Shown: positions 52,086-61,738 of the stretch, one piece after another
Position numbering within the stretch: the first letter of the stretch is position 1
Layout: each line of letters opens with the position of its first letter
Source of the DNA: Oleispira sp963933055
GTDB lineage: Bacteria; Pseudomonadota; Gammaproteobacteria; Pseudomonadales; Oceanobacteraceae
Length of the DNA: 64,000 nt
Direction: 5' to 3'
NCBI GenBank assembly: GCA_963933055.1
Contig: CAWVSY010000005.1
Span: 26,167 to 90,166, forward strand
The notes under the pieces: model-generated
Told to the model about the DNA's origin: nothing
The model's database searches: none
Seen by the model: only the letters and a program-made list of their open reading frames with translations
Translations under genes and position numbers: made by a program

Positions 52086-53433
52086 TATTACCTCCATCGC
52101 TATAACGCTGTCGATCGGAAGCTCTATTTAACTCATCTAAATATCGAAGCTTCTCTGAAATCTTTTGCTCAAGCCCACGCTCAACCGGATAATAAAAGCG
52201 ACTGTCTTTAATTTCTTCTGGCAAATAACATTCGCCTGCGGCAAACGCATTTTCTTCATCGTGAGCATAGCGATATTCTTCACCATGGCCCATTTCCGTC
52301 ATCAACTTTGTCGGCGCATTGCGTAAATGAATGGGCACTTCATAGGAAGGTTGCTGCGCCACAGATACCAAGAGCTGCTTATACGCCATATAGACCGCAT
52401 TACTTTTTGCGGCGCAGGCTAAATAACTGACCGCTTGCGCAATCGCTAGCTCGCCTTCAGGTGACCCTAAACGCTGCTGTACATCCCAAGCATTTAAGCT
52501 AAGAGTCAGCGCTCTGGGATCGGCATTGCCAATTTCTTCACTGGCCATACGCACAACGCGGCGGGCAATATAAAGAGGGTCGCAGCCACCGTCAATCATT
52601 CTTGCAAACCAATATAGCGCTCCTTGCGGATCAGAACCCCGAACAGATTTATGCAAAGCAGAGATTTGATCGTAAAAAGCATCGCCACCTTTATCAAAAC
52701 GGCGAAAACTATTTTGCAAGCTAGTAGCAATCACGTCCATGGTAATAATGGAATTCGTGGTTAGCTGACTAGCGATTTCTAATAAATTCAGCGCCGTTCG
52801 AGCGTCACCATCCGCGGCCTTGGCAAGCGCTAAAAGAACCTCATTGGCGGCTTGATAGCGCCCTGAAAACCCTAGCTCACTTGATAACGCCCTCTGCAGC
52901 ACCGTCACCAAATCATCATCGCTCATCGACTTGAGCACATAAACGCGCGCACGCGATAACAATGCATTATTTAATTCAAAGGACGGATTTTCAGTGGTCG
53001 CACCAATAAATATGAAGGTGCCGTCTTCAACATACGGCAAAAACGCATCTTGCTGGCTTTTGTTAAACCGATGTACTTCGTCGACAAATAATACCGTGCG
53101 TCGACGCATGGCTTGATTTTGCTTAGCTTTAGCAACTACTTCGCGAATTTCTTTAATGCCTGCCATGACCGCACTCAGCGATAAAAAGTCACAATCTTCA
53201 CTTTGCGCCAATAAGCGAGCCAAGGTTGTTTTACCAACCCCAGGTGGCCCCCAGAGAATCATTGAGTGCAGACTTTTTTGATCAAGCATTAAACGCAACG
53301 GACCCTTCGGCCCAAGCAAATGCTGCTGGCCAAAATAGCCACTTAGTGTTTCGGGCCTTAAGCGTGCGGCAAGCGGGGCATTGTTTCGAGCATCCGTCGC
53401 TTGCTGTTGTGAAAACAAATCAGATTCTGACAT
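52078..53433 (-). CDS. rarA: Replication-associated recombination ATPase RarA (MgsA)
   Basis: AAA+ ATPase acting at stalled replication forks, related to clamp-loader and RuvB ATPases. Walker A is WGPPGVGKTTLARLLA, Walker B is VLFVDEVHRFNKSQQ, sensor 1 is FIGATTENPSFE, and the C-terminal tetramerisation domain is in the last 180 residues (ALYWFARMIDGGCDPLYIARR). 451 residues. It lies 3 bases after lolA in the conserved ftsK-lolA-rarA(-crcB-serS) order. Confidence 0.96.
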   Translation of the reverse strand: MSESDLFSQQQATDARNNAPLAARLRPETLSGYFGQQHLLGPKGPLRLMLDQKSLHSMILWGPPGVGKTTLARLLAQSEDCDFLSLSAVMAGIKEIREVVAKAKQNQAMRRRTVLFVDEVHRFNKSQQDAFLPYVEDGTFIFIGATTENPSFELNNALLSRARVYVLKSMSDDDLVTVLQRALSSELGFSGRYQAANEVLLALAKAADGDARTALNLLEIASQLTTNSIITMDVIATSLQNSFRRFDKGGDAFYDQISALHKSVRGSDPQGALYWFARMIDGGCDPLYIARRVVRMASEEIGNADPRALTLSLNAWDVQQRLGSPEGELAIAQAVSYLACAAKSNAVYMAYKQLLVSVAQQPSYEVPIHLRNAPTKLMTEMGHGEEYRYAHDEENAFAAGECYLPEEIKDSRFYYPVERGLEQKISEKLRYLDELNRASDRQRYSDGGNND

Positions 53434-53436
53434 TGC

Positions 53437-54129
53437 TTAAAAAGAACCCTGACGCCCATCTATCACATCAATACCTTTAGGAATTTCGAAAGTAAACAAA
53501 TCGGCCTTCAATGAAGGATTGTTAGCCGCATTGGTAAAGCGAATATCGGTCAATTGACCAGAAGCATCACGAATAACCATCTGCTGTAAAACCTGCTGCT
53601 TCGCTAGCTTATTAAAACGCAGCTCAAGGCTATCAAATAGCTGACTTGTATCTTTAGGCTGCAGTATGAATACCAACTGACTTTCACTGTGTTTTTGAGA
53701 AACGATAAAATCATTGTCAATCACATCAACATCGCCTCCCAATAATAGCGCGGGTGTTTCAGCCAAGCGATTGTTCATATTCTTAATGCTGACTTGCTCG
53801 AGATCTTCATCGTAAATCCAAATCGATTTGCCATCAGAAACAACCAACTGCTCATAAACCCCTTCTGTCTGCCAGCGCAGCTTGCCAGGTTTTTCAACAT
53901 TCATCTGACCTTTTATGCTTTGCAGTACTTCGTCTAGACCGCTGCGAGTTTCTTGCACGAAGTCTGCAGAAAAGCTTTTTACTTGTATTAGCAACTGCTG
54001 CAGGTCTTTGATCGCATCCTGAGTATTAAGAACAGGTTGAGAGCGAATCACGACCGCCTCTTCTGCCCAAACAGGCAATGCACACAATAAACTTAAACCG
54101 ACTAAAATTTGACGACTAAAACGAATCAC
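53437..54129 (-). CDS. lolA: Outer-membrane lipoprotein carrier LolA
   Basis: Periplasmic chaperone that carries lipoproteins from LolCDE to LolB. The signal peptide MIRFSRQILVGLSLLCALPVWA is followed by the LolA fold: VKSFSADFVQETRSG, KPGKLRWQTEG, SIWIYDEDLEQVSIK. The preferred start is a GTG (codon giving MIRFSRQ) with GGAG 6 bases ahead. The frame opens 4 codons upstream with TTG, but that would include the ribosome site. About 230 residues. It sits between ftsK and rarA. Confidence 0.93.
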   Translation of the reverse strand: MIRFSRQILVGLSLLCALPVWAEEAVVIRSQPVLNTQDAIKDLQQLLIQVKSFSADFVQETRSGLDEVLQSIKGQMNVEKPGKLRWQTEGVYEQLVVSDGKSIWIYDEDLEQVSIKNMNNRLAETPALLLGGDVDVIDNDFIVSQKHSESQLVFILQPKDTSQLFDSLELRFNKLAKQQVLQQMVIRDASGQLTDIRFTNAANNPSLKADLFTFEIPKGIDVIDGRQGSF

Positions 54130-54211
54130 AAACAACTCCAAAATTTAAAATATGCGCATCCATAATTCAGAGCGCACGATTCACATTGTATTTTCACAAC
54201 CACATTCATAA

Positions 54212-56602
54212 CTACATCGGAGGCGGCGCAATAACCTCGCGACTGCCATTATGCGCAGCGGGGGAAACAACACCACTGGCTTCCATTGTTTCAACTAAAC
54301 GCGCCGCACGATTATAGCCAATGCGTAATTTACGCTGAACCGAAGAGATAGATACTTTACGAGTCTCCGTTACAAAAGCCACAGCCTGATCATACAGGTC
54401 ATCCTTTTCATCGCCGCCTTCTAAGGTTAATCCTGCTTGCTCGGTCGTTTGTGTGATTTCTTCGATATAGTTCGGCTCACCCTTTGTTTTCCATTCGGCA
54501 ACAACTCGGTGCACTTCATCATCATCAACAAACGCACCGTGTACACGAATTGGAATACTTGTACCCGCTGGCTGAAATAACATATCACCGTGACCCAATA
54601 ACTGCTCTGCCCCACCTTGGTCTAAAATAGTTCGAGAATCAATTTTAGACGAAACTTGAAACGCAATTCGTGTTGGCACGTTCGCCTTAATCAAGCCTGT
54701 AATAACATCAACAGACGGACGCTGCGTCGCTAAAATCAAATGAATACCGGCGGCACGGGCCTTTTGCGCAATACGGGCAATTAATTCTTCGACCTTTTTA
54801 CCGACCGTCATCATCATGTCAGCAAATTCATCAACCACAACGACAATGCAAGGCAAAGGCTTAAGTGTTGGTGGTGTCGTATCAAAACTCTTATCAATTT
54901 GCCAAAGTGGATCTGGAAGTGGCTTACCTTCAGTGATGGCTTCTTTTACTTTTACGTTGTAGCCCGCAATATTACGTACACCTAAGGCGGCCATTAACTG
55001 ATAGCGACGTTCCATCTCTTCAACACACCAGCGCAACCCATTGGCGGCTAAGGTCATATCGGTGATAACGGGTGTTAATAGATGAGGAATGCCTTCATAA
55101 ACAGACAGCTCGAGCATCTTCGGATCAACCATAATCAAGCGAACCTCGTCAGGGGTCGATTTATACAGCAAGCTGATAATCATGGCATTAACCCCCACCG
55201 ACTTACCTGAACCCGTGGTACCCGCAACCAATAAATGAGGCATTTTAGCCAAATCGGTGACAACTGGGTTGCCTGCAATATCGTGCCCAAGGGCCATGGT
55301 TAACGGTGATTTGGATTTATCAAAGTCCTCTGAAGACAGTACCGACGATAAGCGCACCATGGCACGATTTTCGTTGGGAATCTCGATCCCCATAACTGAC
55401 TTACCTGGGATCACTTCAACAACACGCACGCTGTTCATCGCCAATGAACGCGCTAAATCTTGTGCGATGCCTGAAACCTTGCTGGCTTTAGTCCCTGGTG
55501 CAGGCTGAATTTCAAAACGCGTAATCACGGGACCTGGAGCCACCGCAACGACCTCGGCTTTAATACCAAAGTCGCCAAGCTTTTGCTCTAATAAAAGAGA
55601 TAACTCTTCAAGGCGAGGTTTTGAGTAGCCGATTTTTTGATTTTCATCCGCAGGATCCAATAGCGCAATGGATGGCAACGTATTGCCATCCGCAAATAAG
55701 TTACCCTGCAAGTCTCGAACGGCCCTTTCGCTAGGCTTAGACTCGCGCTTTTCTAAGGGCTCTATTTTTACTTCTTTTACCGGAAGTGGAATCACTTTGC
55801 TGGCTTGATTCTTTAGCTTGCTGGCCAAGCCAGAAATTCCTGAAGGTTCTTCTAAGGTTTCTTTTTCTGCGCTTTCATTAGCCGCATTACTCAACGATTT
55901 TTTCGGCACAATTGGTGCAATGATTGCCGGAATGCGTTTCACATCGGCTACTGGAGCATTCAGCTCTTTAAATTCGGCAGAGTCATTCTTAGAGCGACCA
56001 AACAAACGCTTGGAGTAGTGAGCGATGCCTCTCCATAGCGCCAATAATTTACGACCAATGCTGTCGAAAACGGCTAACCAAGAGAATTCCCAAAATAGCA
56101 TCATGCCGACACAGAGAATCAAGGTGAGTAAAATACCGCCGCCCATTGTACTGAACAAGGACACGGTGATAGCGGCGATCCCCTGACCAACCATGCCACC
56201 AATGCCCGCAGGCAATGCTGAAGACGTGAAGATACTCAGATCAATCAGTGCCGCTAATGAGAGAATGGATAAAAAGAAGCCTAATAGTCGAGATAGCCAG
56301 ACAGAACTGGAGCTATTTGATTGACGACTGCGGAATATCTGAAAAACTTTTCCCGCCGCAAGTAGAGGGATTATATACGCCAGATAGCCCAAGCCGTGCA
56401 ATAAACCATCGGCCAAATACGCGCCTACCGGACCTCCTGCATTGCGAAAACCGTGTTCGGCACCTGTCGTTGACCATCCATCATCTAAGGGAGAATAGGT
56501 AAGTAACGCTAAAAGTATATACAAACAGAAGGCCGTAAGAGATAAAAGCGCCAAGTCTTGTTTGAAATTACGATCCTTTTTTTCTGGTTTTTCCTCTGCC
56601 AA
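54212..56602 (-). CDS. ftsK: DNA translocase FtsK
   Basis: Divisome-anchored DNA pump that aligns the dif region and activates XerCD. The N-terminal membrane domain has four helices in the first 180 residues. A linker of about 150 residues follows, and then the motor: alpha/beta domain with VAGTTGSGKSVGVNAMI (Walker A) and CIVVVVDEFADMMM (Walker B). The C-terminal gamma winged helix is ISSVQRKLRIGYNRAARLVE. The frame opens at an ATG at 56623, but TAAGGA 7 bases before a TTG at 56602 suggests translation starts there (MAEEKPEKKD). The linker is short compared with E. coli (about 800 versus 1329 residues), as in many gammaproteobacteria. Confidence 0.95.
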   Translation of the reverse strand: MAEEKPEKKDRNFKQDLALLSLTAFCLYILLALLTYSPLDDGWSTTGAEHGFRNAGGPVGAYLADGLLHGLGYLAYIIPLLAAGKVFQIFRSRQSNSSSSVWLSRLLGFFLSILSLAALIDLSIFTSSALPAGIGGMVGQGIAAITVSLFSTMGGGILLTLILCVGMMLFWEFSWLAVFDSIGRKLLALWRGIAHYSKRLFGRSKNDSAEFKELNAPVADVKRIPAIIAPIVPKKSLSNAANESAEKETLEEPSGISGLASKLKNQASKVIPLPVKEVKIEPLEKRESKPSERAVRDLQGNLFADGNTLPSIALLDPADENQKIGYSKPRLEELSLLLEQKLGDFGIKAEVVAVAPGPVITRFEIQPAPGTKASKVSGIAQDLARSLAMNSVRVVEVIPGKSVMGIEIPNENRAMVRLSSVLSSEDFDKSKSPLTMALGHDIAGNPVVTDLAKMPHLLVAGTTGSGKSVGVNAMIISLLYKSTPDEVRLIMVDPKMLELSVYEGIPHLLTPVITDMTLAANGLRWCVEEMERRYQLMAALGVRNIAGYNVKVKEAITEGKPLPDPLWQIDKSFDTTPPTLKPLPCIVVVVDEFADMMMTVGKKVEELIARIAQKARAAGIHLILATQRPSVDVITGLIKANVPTRIAFQVSSKIDSRTILDQGGAEQLLGHGDMLFQPAGTSIPIRVHGAFVDDDEVHRVVAEWKTKGEPNYIEEITQTTEQAGLTLEGGDEKDDLYDQAVAFVTETRKVSISSVQRKLRIGYNRAARLVETMEASGVVSPAAHNGSREVIAPPPM

Positions 56603-56689
56603 AGCAGGTATCCTTAACAACATTATTAGATTGGCAACAGTCTATCACGCATTTTCACTGAATAGAGCCTTCTGTTTTAATAGAATCTT

Positions 56690-57385
56690 ATGATTGACTG
56701 GTTACAAGAAGACGCCCACCCCTATTTTCCAAGCACAAAGTATGCTCAGCAAGAACCTAACGGACTTTTAGCCGCTGGCGGCTTACTGAGCCCTGCTTGG
56801 CTAACCGCCGCCTACAAGAAAGGCATTTTTCCTTGGTTTGATGACGAAAGCCCAATACTTTGGTGGTCTCCAGCACCTCGCATGGTGCTAAAAGCGGATG
56901 ATTTTCATATTGGCAAAAGCCTGCGAAAATTGATGCGTAAAAAGCCTTATCGCATCAGTAGCAACCTAGCATACGAAGAAGTGATCTATCAGTGTGCCCA
57001 ACCTAGAGATGATGATGCTGGCACTTGGATTACCCCAGAAATGGAACAAGCGTATATTCGCTTGAACGCCAATGGCATAAGCCACTCGGTTGAATGCTGG
57101 GATCAAGACGGCAATTTGGTTGGTGGCCTCTATGGCATTCTTATCAATCGCGTATTTTATGGCGAATCCATGTTCAGTAGCGCGAACAATGCATCAAAAC
57201 TTGCCTTTGCTCACTTCGCCCACTATTTATTCAATGCTGGCCTAGCGCTTATTGATTGCCAAATGCACAGCGATCACATGGCTCAATTTGGCGCACGCGA
57301 AATAGCGCGGGAGGAATTCGAAGATTTATTGAAAAATACATTATTAGACCCCGCTAAAATCAAACTCCCAACGTTTCTAACCTGA
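56690..57385 (+). CDS. aat: Leucyl/phenylalanyl-tRNA-protein transferase
   Basis: Adds Leu or Phe from charged tRNA to N-terminal Arg/Lys of proteins, creating N-degrons for ClpS-ClpAP. Motifs: FPSTKYAQQEPNGLLAAGG near the start, GIFPWFDDESPILWWSPAPRMVL, and the C-terminal HSVECWDQDGNLVGGLYG and GESMFSSANNASK. 231 residues. It precedes bpt by 7 bases. Both belong to the same N-end rule pathway as clpS and clpA further along. Confidence 0.96.
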   Translation: MIDWLQEDAHPYFPSTKYAQQEPNGLLAAGGLLSPAWLTAAYKKGIFPWFDDESPILWWSPAPRMVLKADDFHIGKSLRKLMRKKPYRISSNLAYEEVIYQCAQPRDDDAGTWITPEMEQAYIRLNANGISHSVECWDQDGNLVGGLYGILINRVFYGESMFSSANNASKLAFAHFAHYLFNAGLALIDCQMHSDHMAQFGAREIAREEFEDLLKNTLLDPAKIKLPTFLT

Positions 57386-57392
57386 TGGCATT

Positions 57393-58118
57393 ATGAGTGA
57401 ATATAACCTTGAATTTTATCGCCACATAGAAGACAGTCCTTGCAGCTATTTAGAGAATAAAAAGAGCAATAGCATTTTCATTAATCCTGAAAGCAAGCCA
57501 AGTGAAGATCAACTGAATTTATTACACCTGCAAGGATTTCGCCGCAGCGGTCGCTTGGTTTATCGGCCTGAGTGCCCTACTTGCAATGCATGTCATTCTT
57601 CAAGAATCATTAATAGCAAATTTCAGCCAAGCAAAAGCCAAAAACGCAGCATCAGTAAAAACAGAGATTTACGGCTGAGCTGGGCCGAGGCTGCTTTTAG
57701 TGATGAGCACTATTCGCTGTACGAACAGTACATCGCGGGTCGTCATGGCGATGGTGAAATGTACCCCGCTTCTATTGAGCAATACACAGGCTTCTTAATT
57801 GAAGGCCATGGTACTCATAAGTTTCTTGAGGCAAGAGATGAACAAGGAAGATTAATAGCCTGCTGTGTCGTTGATATTTTTTACGATGGTTTGTCGGCCA
57901 TTTATAGCTACTTCGATCCTGAGCAAGATAAAAGATCACTTGGCCGTTACATGGTGCTCGCGCTTCTTAGCCAAGGAATCGAGATGCAACTCCCTTATAC
58001 ATACCTGGGGTATTGGATAAAAGAATCCAGCAAAATGAATTATAAGGCAAACTACCAGCCTTTAGAGGTTTTTGACGGCCAGATGTGGCGAAAACTGATC
58101 AATGATGAGCTTATCTAA
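57393..58118 (+). CDS. bpt: Leucyl-tRNA-protein transferase Bpt (aspartate/glutamate N-end)
   Basis: Arginyl/leucyl-tRNA transferase-like enzyme of the ATE family. In gammaproteobacteria such as Vibrio, Bpt attaches Leu to N-terminal Asp or Glu, making an N-degron for ClpS. The N-terminal cysteine cluster is CPTCNACHSSR (plus PCSY near residue 17), and the C-terminal GNAT-like domain carries YSYFDPEQDKRSLGRYM and YLGYWI. 241 residues. It follows aat by 7 bases and precedes infA. Confidence 0.93.
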   Translation: MSEYNLEFYRHIEDSPCSYLENKKSNSIFINPESKPSEDQLNLLHLQGFRRSGRLVYRPECPTCNACHSSRIINSKFQPSKSQKRSISKNRDLRLSWAEAAFSDEHYSLYEQYIAGRHGDGEMYPASIEQYTGFLIEGHGTHKFLEARDEQGRLIACCVVDIFYDGLSAIYSYFDPEQDKRSLGRYMVLALLSQGIEMQLPYTYLGYWIKESSKMNYKANYQPLEVFDGQMWRKLINDELI

Positions 58119-58188
58119 TAATAGCCTTTGCTTCTTGAGCGTTTTTAAGGCAGAATTCGCCGCATTAGACAATGTCAACAGGTGAAGA

Positions 58189-58407
58189 ATGGCAAAAGGC
58201 GATCATATTGAAATGGACGGAGAGGTTATTGATACCCTTCCGAATACAATGTTCCGTGTTAAGTTGGAAAACGACCACGTAGTAACAGCACACATTTCTG
58301 GAAAAATGCGTAAAAACTACATCCGCATTTTGACCGGCGATAAAGTAAAGGTGGAATTAACACCTTACGACCTTAGTAAAGGCCGTATTACTTACCGCGC
58401 GCGTTAA
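58189..58407 (+). CDS. infA: Translation initiation factor IF-1
   Basis: 72-residue S1/OB-fold factor that binds the 30S A site. MAKGDHIEMDGEVIDTLPNTMFRV, GKMRKNYIRILTGDKVKVELTPYDLSKGRITYR is the textbook sequence. GTGAAGA-type ribosome site upstream. It stands between bpt and the convergent clpA, followed by a bidirectional terminator. Confidence 0.98.
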   Translation: MAKGDHIEMDGEVIDTLPNTMFRVKLENDHVVTAHISGKMRKNYIRILTGDKVKVELTPYDLSKGRITYRAR

Positions 58408-58453
58408 GTTAAAGCTAGCTTATTAGGGTAATTCCTACAAGCAAAAGCAAAAA

Positions 58454-58486
58454 GGCCGATTAGCTATGCTAATCGGCCCTTTTTTT
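58454..58486. terminator. Bidirectional terminator between infA and clpA
   Basis: GGCCGATTAG (58454-58463) pairs exactly with CTAATCGGCC (58469-58478) around a 5-base loop. A run of Ts follows on the plus strand and AAAAA precedes it, serving infA and the convergent clpA. Confidence 0.9.
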
Positions 58487-58515
58487 GTCTGCGATTTGAA
58501 TATTAAAAAGGTCGC

Positions 58516-60780
58516 CTAAGCGACGACCTCTTCCACGAGATGTAATTCGATCCCGTCTTTTTCTTCATTAAGGCAAACATCGACCTCACCACCACCTTCA
58601 AGATCACCAAATAGAATCCTTTCAGCCAATGGTTTCTTAAGCTTCTCTTGAATGAGGCGATTCATTGGGCGAGCCCCCATTTTCTCATCGTAACCATTCT
58701 CAGCGAACCACGCTCGAGCAGCATCATCAATACGCATATGAACCTTCTTATCATCTAACTGCGCTTGCAGCTCGACTAAGAATTTATCAACCACGTACAT
58801 GATATTATCGCGAGTCAGCGCAGAGAACTGAATAATGCTATCTAAGCGATTGCGGAATTCAGGCGTAAACTGCTTGCGAATAACTTCCATACCATCAGAC
58901 GTATGATCTTGATGTGAAAAACCAATCGAACGACGGCTGATGGTTTCTGCACCTGCATTGGTCGTCATAATTAAAATCACATTACGGAAATCCGTCTTGC
59001 GACCATTATTATCGGTCAACGTCCCATGATCCATAACCTGCAATAGCAAGTTGAAGACTTCAGGGTGTGCTTTTTCAATTTCATCTAGCAGCAATACGCA
59101 ATGAGGGTTTTTATTAACCGCCTCAGTTAATAAGCCACCTTGATCGAAGCCAACATAACCAGGAGGCGCACCAATCAAGCGAGAAACCGTATGACGCTCC
59201 ATATACTCCGACATATCAAAGCGCAGCAGCTCCATCCCCATAACTTTCGCCAACTGACGACTGACTTCTGTTTTACCAACCCCAGTAGGACCTGCAAACA
59301 AAAATGAACCGGTTGGTTTTTCGGGTGCGTTAAGGCCCGCACGAGAAAGCTTAACCGCAGCTGATAACGTTGAGATTGCTTCATCCTGGCCAAAAACCAC
59401 CATCTTAAGCTTATCTTCTAAGCCATAAAGTAGCTCTTTATCAGATGCCGAGACACTCTTAGGTGGAATGCGTGCAATCGAGGCAACAATAGCCTCAACA
59501 TCATGCACAGTAATCACTTTTTTACGTTTATTCTCTGGCAATAAACGCTGGCTTGCGCCGACTTCATCAATCACATCAATGGCTTTATCAGGCAAGTTGC
59601 GATCGGTAATATAGCGATCCGCTAACTCAGCCGCCGCACGTAATGCCTTATCTTGATATTTAAGCTCGTGATGGTCTTCAAAGCGAGACTTCAAGCCCTT
59701 AAGAATCTGATAAGTATCTTCAACGCTTGGCTCACCGACATCGACTTTTTGGAAGCGACGCGTTAACGCACTGTCCTTCTCAAAAATGCCGCGGAACTCA
59801 GTAAACGTCGTCGAACCCATGCAGCGAATCTCACCACTGCTTAACATCGGCTTAAGCAAGTTTGAAGCATCCATAACACCACCTGACGCGGCACCAGCAC
59901 CAATAATGGTATGAATCTCATCAATAAATAAGATGCCATGAGGTTGTTTCTTAAGTTCTGCCAATAACGCTTTAAAACGTTTCTCGAAATCACCACGATA
60001 TTTAGTGCCCGCAAGCAGCGCACCCATATCCAGACTATAAACAACCGCATCCGCAATAACATCAGGCACTTCGCCATCAACAATACGCTTAGCTAAACCT
60101 TCAGCAATGGCTGTTTTACCAACACCTGAGTCACCCACCAATAAAGGATTGTTTTTACGGCGGCGCGCTAGAATCTGAACAACGCGATTGACTTCAAATT
60201 CACGACCAATCAGAGGATCAATCAAGCCCTCTTTTGCTTGGCGATTCAGATTGGTCGCATAACCTTCTAAAGCGCTCTTGCTGGCTGGATCTTGACTTTC
60301 ATCATCAGCATCAATGAGATGCTCATTGGATTCTTCTTGCCCCGGTACCTTAGCAATACCGTGAGAAATAAAATTAACCACATCAATACGAGCAATGTTT
60401 TGCTGTTTAAGGAAATACACAGCTTGGCTTTCTTGTTCGCTAAAAATAGCCACAAGAACATTGGCACCCGTCACTTCAGATTTACCTGACGACTGCACAT
60501 GGAATACGGCACGTTGTAAAACACGCTGAAAACCAAGAGTCGGCTGAGTCTCGCGCTCATCATCCTGCTCTTGAATAAGCGGAGTCGTAGAATCAACAAA
60601 CTCCATTAAATCTTTTCGTAATTTACCAATATCTGATCCGCATGCGTTAAGCACAGCAAGTGCGGCATCATTGTCTAATAAAGAAAGCAGCAAATGCTCA
60701 ACCGTCATAAACTCGTGACGCTTAATTCTTGCCTCTTTAAATGCATCATTTAACGTTTGCTCAAGCTCTCTATTCAGCAT
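58516..60780 (-). CDS. clpA: ATP-dependent Clp protease ATPase subunit ClpA
   Basis: Hsp100 unfoldase that feeds substrates to ClpP. It has the N-terminal double Clp-N repeat (1-145, ClpS docking), AAA+ module 1 with VGDSGVGKTAIAEGLA and ILFIDEIHTIIGAG, and AAA+ module 2 with FAGPTGVGKTEVSRQLA and VLLLDEIEKAHPEV. The D2-small domain is C-terminal (NGYDEKMGARPMNRLIQ). The IGL/F ClpP-binding loop is seen as RRSIGFSHQ. 754 residues, standard. It lies 24 bases after clpS. Confidence 0.97.
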   Translation of the reverse strand: MLNRELEQTLNDAFKEARIKRHEFMTVEHLLLSLLDNDAALAVLNACGSDIGKLRKDLMEFVDSTTPLIQEQDDERETQPTLGFQRVLQRAVFHVQSSGKSEVTGANVLVAIFSEQESQAVYFLKQQNIARIDVVNFISHGIAKVPGQEESNEHLIDADDESQDPASKSALEGYATNLNRQAKEGLIDPLIGREFEVNRVVQILARRRKNNPLLVGDSGVGKTAIAEGLAKRIVDGEVPDVIADAVVYSLDMGALLAGTKYRGDFEKRFKALLAELKKQPHGILFIDEIHTIIGAGAASGGVMDASNLLKPMLSSGEIRCMGSTTFTEFRGIFEKDSALTRRFQKVDVGEPSVEDTYQILKGLKSRFEDHHELKYQDKALRAAAELADRYITDRNLPDKAIDVIDEVGASQRLLPENKRKKVITVHDVEAIVASIARIPPKSVSASDKELLYGLEDKLKMVVFGQDEAISTLSAAVKLSRAGLNAPEKPTGSFLFAGPTGVGKTEVSRQLAKVMGMELLRFDMSEYMERHTVSRLIGAPPGYVGFDQGGLLTEAVNKNPHCVLLLDEIEKAHPEVFNLLLQVMDHGTLTDNNGRKTDFRNVILIMTTNAGAETISRRSIGFSHQDHTSDGMEVIRKQFTPEFRNRLDSIIQFSALTRDNIMYVVDKFLVELQAQLDDKKVHMRIDDAARAWFAENGYDEKMGARPMNRLIQEKLKKPLAERILFGDLEGGGEVDVCLNEEKDGIELHLVEEVVA

Positions 60781-60804
60781 AATGCCTCCCGAGTAATAGA
60801 TCTC

Positions 60805-61155
60805 TTATTCATCATCTTCCGTGGGTACAACTTCACAGAGTAATGGATACTGACACTCTCTTGCGTAATCATTAACCATAGCGGCTTTGGTTTCCGCAAT
60901 ATCCTTAGTGAATACGCCACAAGTGGCGGCACCTTTATTGTGAACGGCTAGCATGATCTGCGTAGCTTGCTCACCCGACTTACCAAAGAAGGTTTGCAGC
61001 ACTTCAACCACAAACTCCATCGGCGTATAGTCATCATTTAACATTAAGACCTTATACATCGCTGGTGGTTTCAATTTTGGCTTAGCAGTTTCTGCCGCCA
61101 AATTACCATCACCGATATAGTCTTCCTCTTGTAATCTTAGTTGAGATTTCAACAT
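60805..61155 (-). CDS. clpS: ClpS adaptor
   Basis: N-end rule adaptor that delivers proteins with N-terminal Leu, Phe, Trp or Tyr to ClpA. The core KPPAMYKVLMLNDDYTPMEFVVEVLQ has the Asn-Asp and Met residues of the N-degron pocket, with HNKGAATCGVFTKDIAETK following. The start is taken as the ATG before LKSQLRLQEED (116 residues); another ATG five codons upstream is possible. The 34-residue hydrophobic stretch in frame before that is not part of ClpS. It is divergent from cspD, as in E. coli. Confidence 0.94.
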   Translation of the reverse strand: MLKSQLRLQEEDYIGDGNLAAETAKPKLKPPAMYKVLMLNDDYTPMEFVVEVLQTFFGKSGEQATQIMLAVHNKGAATCGVFTKDIAETKAAMVNDYARECQYPLLCEVVPTEDDE

Positions 61156-61386
61156 CGCACCGACTTTCATCTTTTGTATTAGTGGATATGGGGATGAATC
61201 CCCTGCTTTAAAGTAAAATAATAACAAGAGAAGATCAATTGCCCTAGAACTCTTGACCTTTAGCGGCAAGGCTTTTAAGGTACAAACTACTTATTAGCCT
61301 ATTTCGCGAAGTTAATGTGAAAATACTCAAAATGGGTATTCACATTATGTTGTCTCGCTCTAGTCGTTCGACCAGGGAGAAGAGAA

Positions 61387-61644
61387 ATGGAAACAGGGAA
61401 CGTTAGTTCGCAAACAAAGGGTAAAATCAGCGGCACCGTTAAATGGTTTAACAATGCCAAAGGTTATGGATTCATTGTGGAAGATGGGGGTGAAGTTGAT
61501 ATGTTCGCTCATTACTCGGCCATTGCAATGGAAGGATATAAAACACTCAAGGCCGGCCAAGCTGTGCTTTTTGATACAAAAGAAGTGGATAATGGCATTC
61601 ATGCGATAAACATTTCGACGGTCGAGGAAATGGCCGAAGCTTGA
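61387..61644 (+). CDS. cspD: Cold-shock domain protein CspD
   Basis: Single-stranded nucleic-acid-binding protein of 85 residues. After a 12-residue N-terminal extension, the cold-shock domain has GTVKWFNNAKGYGFIVEDGG (RNP1) and VDMFAHYSAI (RNP2). The acidic C-terminal tail (TVEEMAEA) and its place divergent from clpS-clpA fit CspD, the stationary-phase replication inhibitor, better than CspA. GGGAGAAGAG gives a strong ribosome site. The 5' leader shows no clear cold-box. Confidence 0.9.
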   Translation: METGNVSSQTKGKISGTVKWFNNAKGYGFIVEDGGEVDMFAHYSAIAMEGYKTLKAGQAVLFDTKEVDNGIHAINISTVEEMAEA

Positions 61645-61680
61645 TGACACAATAGCAAGCTTAAAATATAGAATAACAGA

Positions 61681-61720
61681 ACACAAAAAAGGCGAGCTAA
61701 ATAGCTCGCCTTTTTTGTGT
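61681..61720. terminator. Bidirectional terminator between cspD and icd
   Basis: 18-base perfect arms (61681-61698 and 61703-61720) surround the loop aaat. The GC core GGCGAGCT/AGCTCGCC is flanked by A6 and T6, forming a terminator on both strands for the convergent genes. Confidence 0.9.
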
Positions 61721-61738
61721 CTGCTTTAGCGCAAAAAC

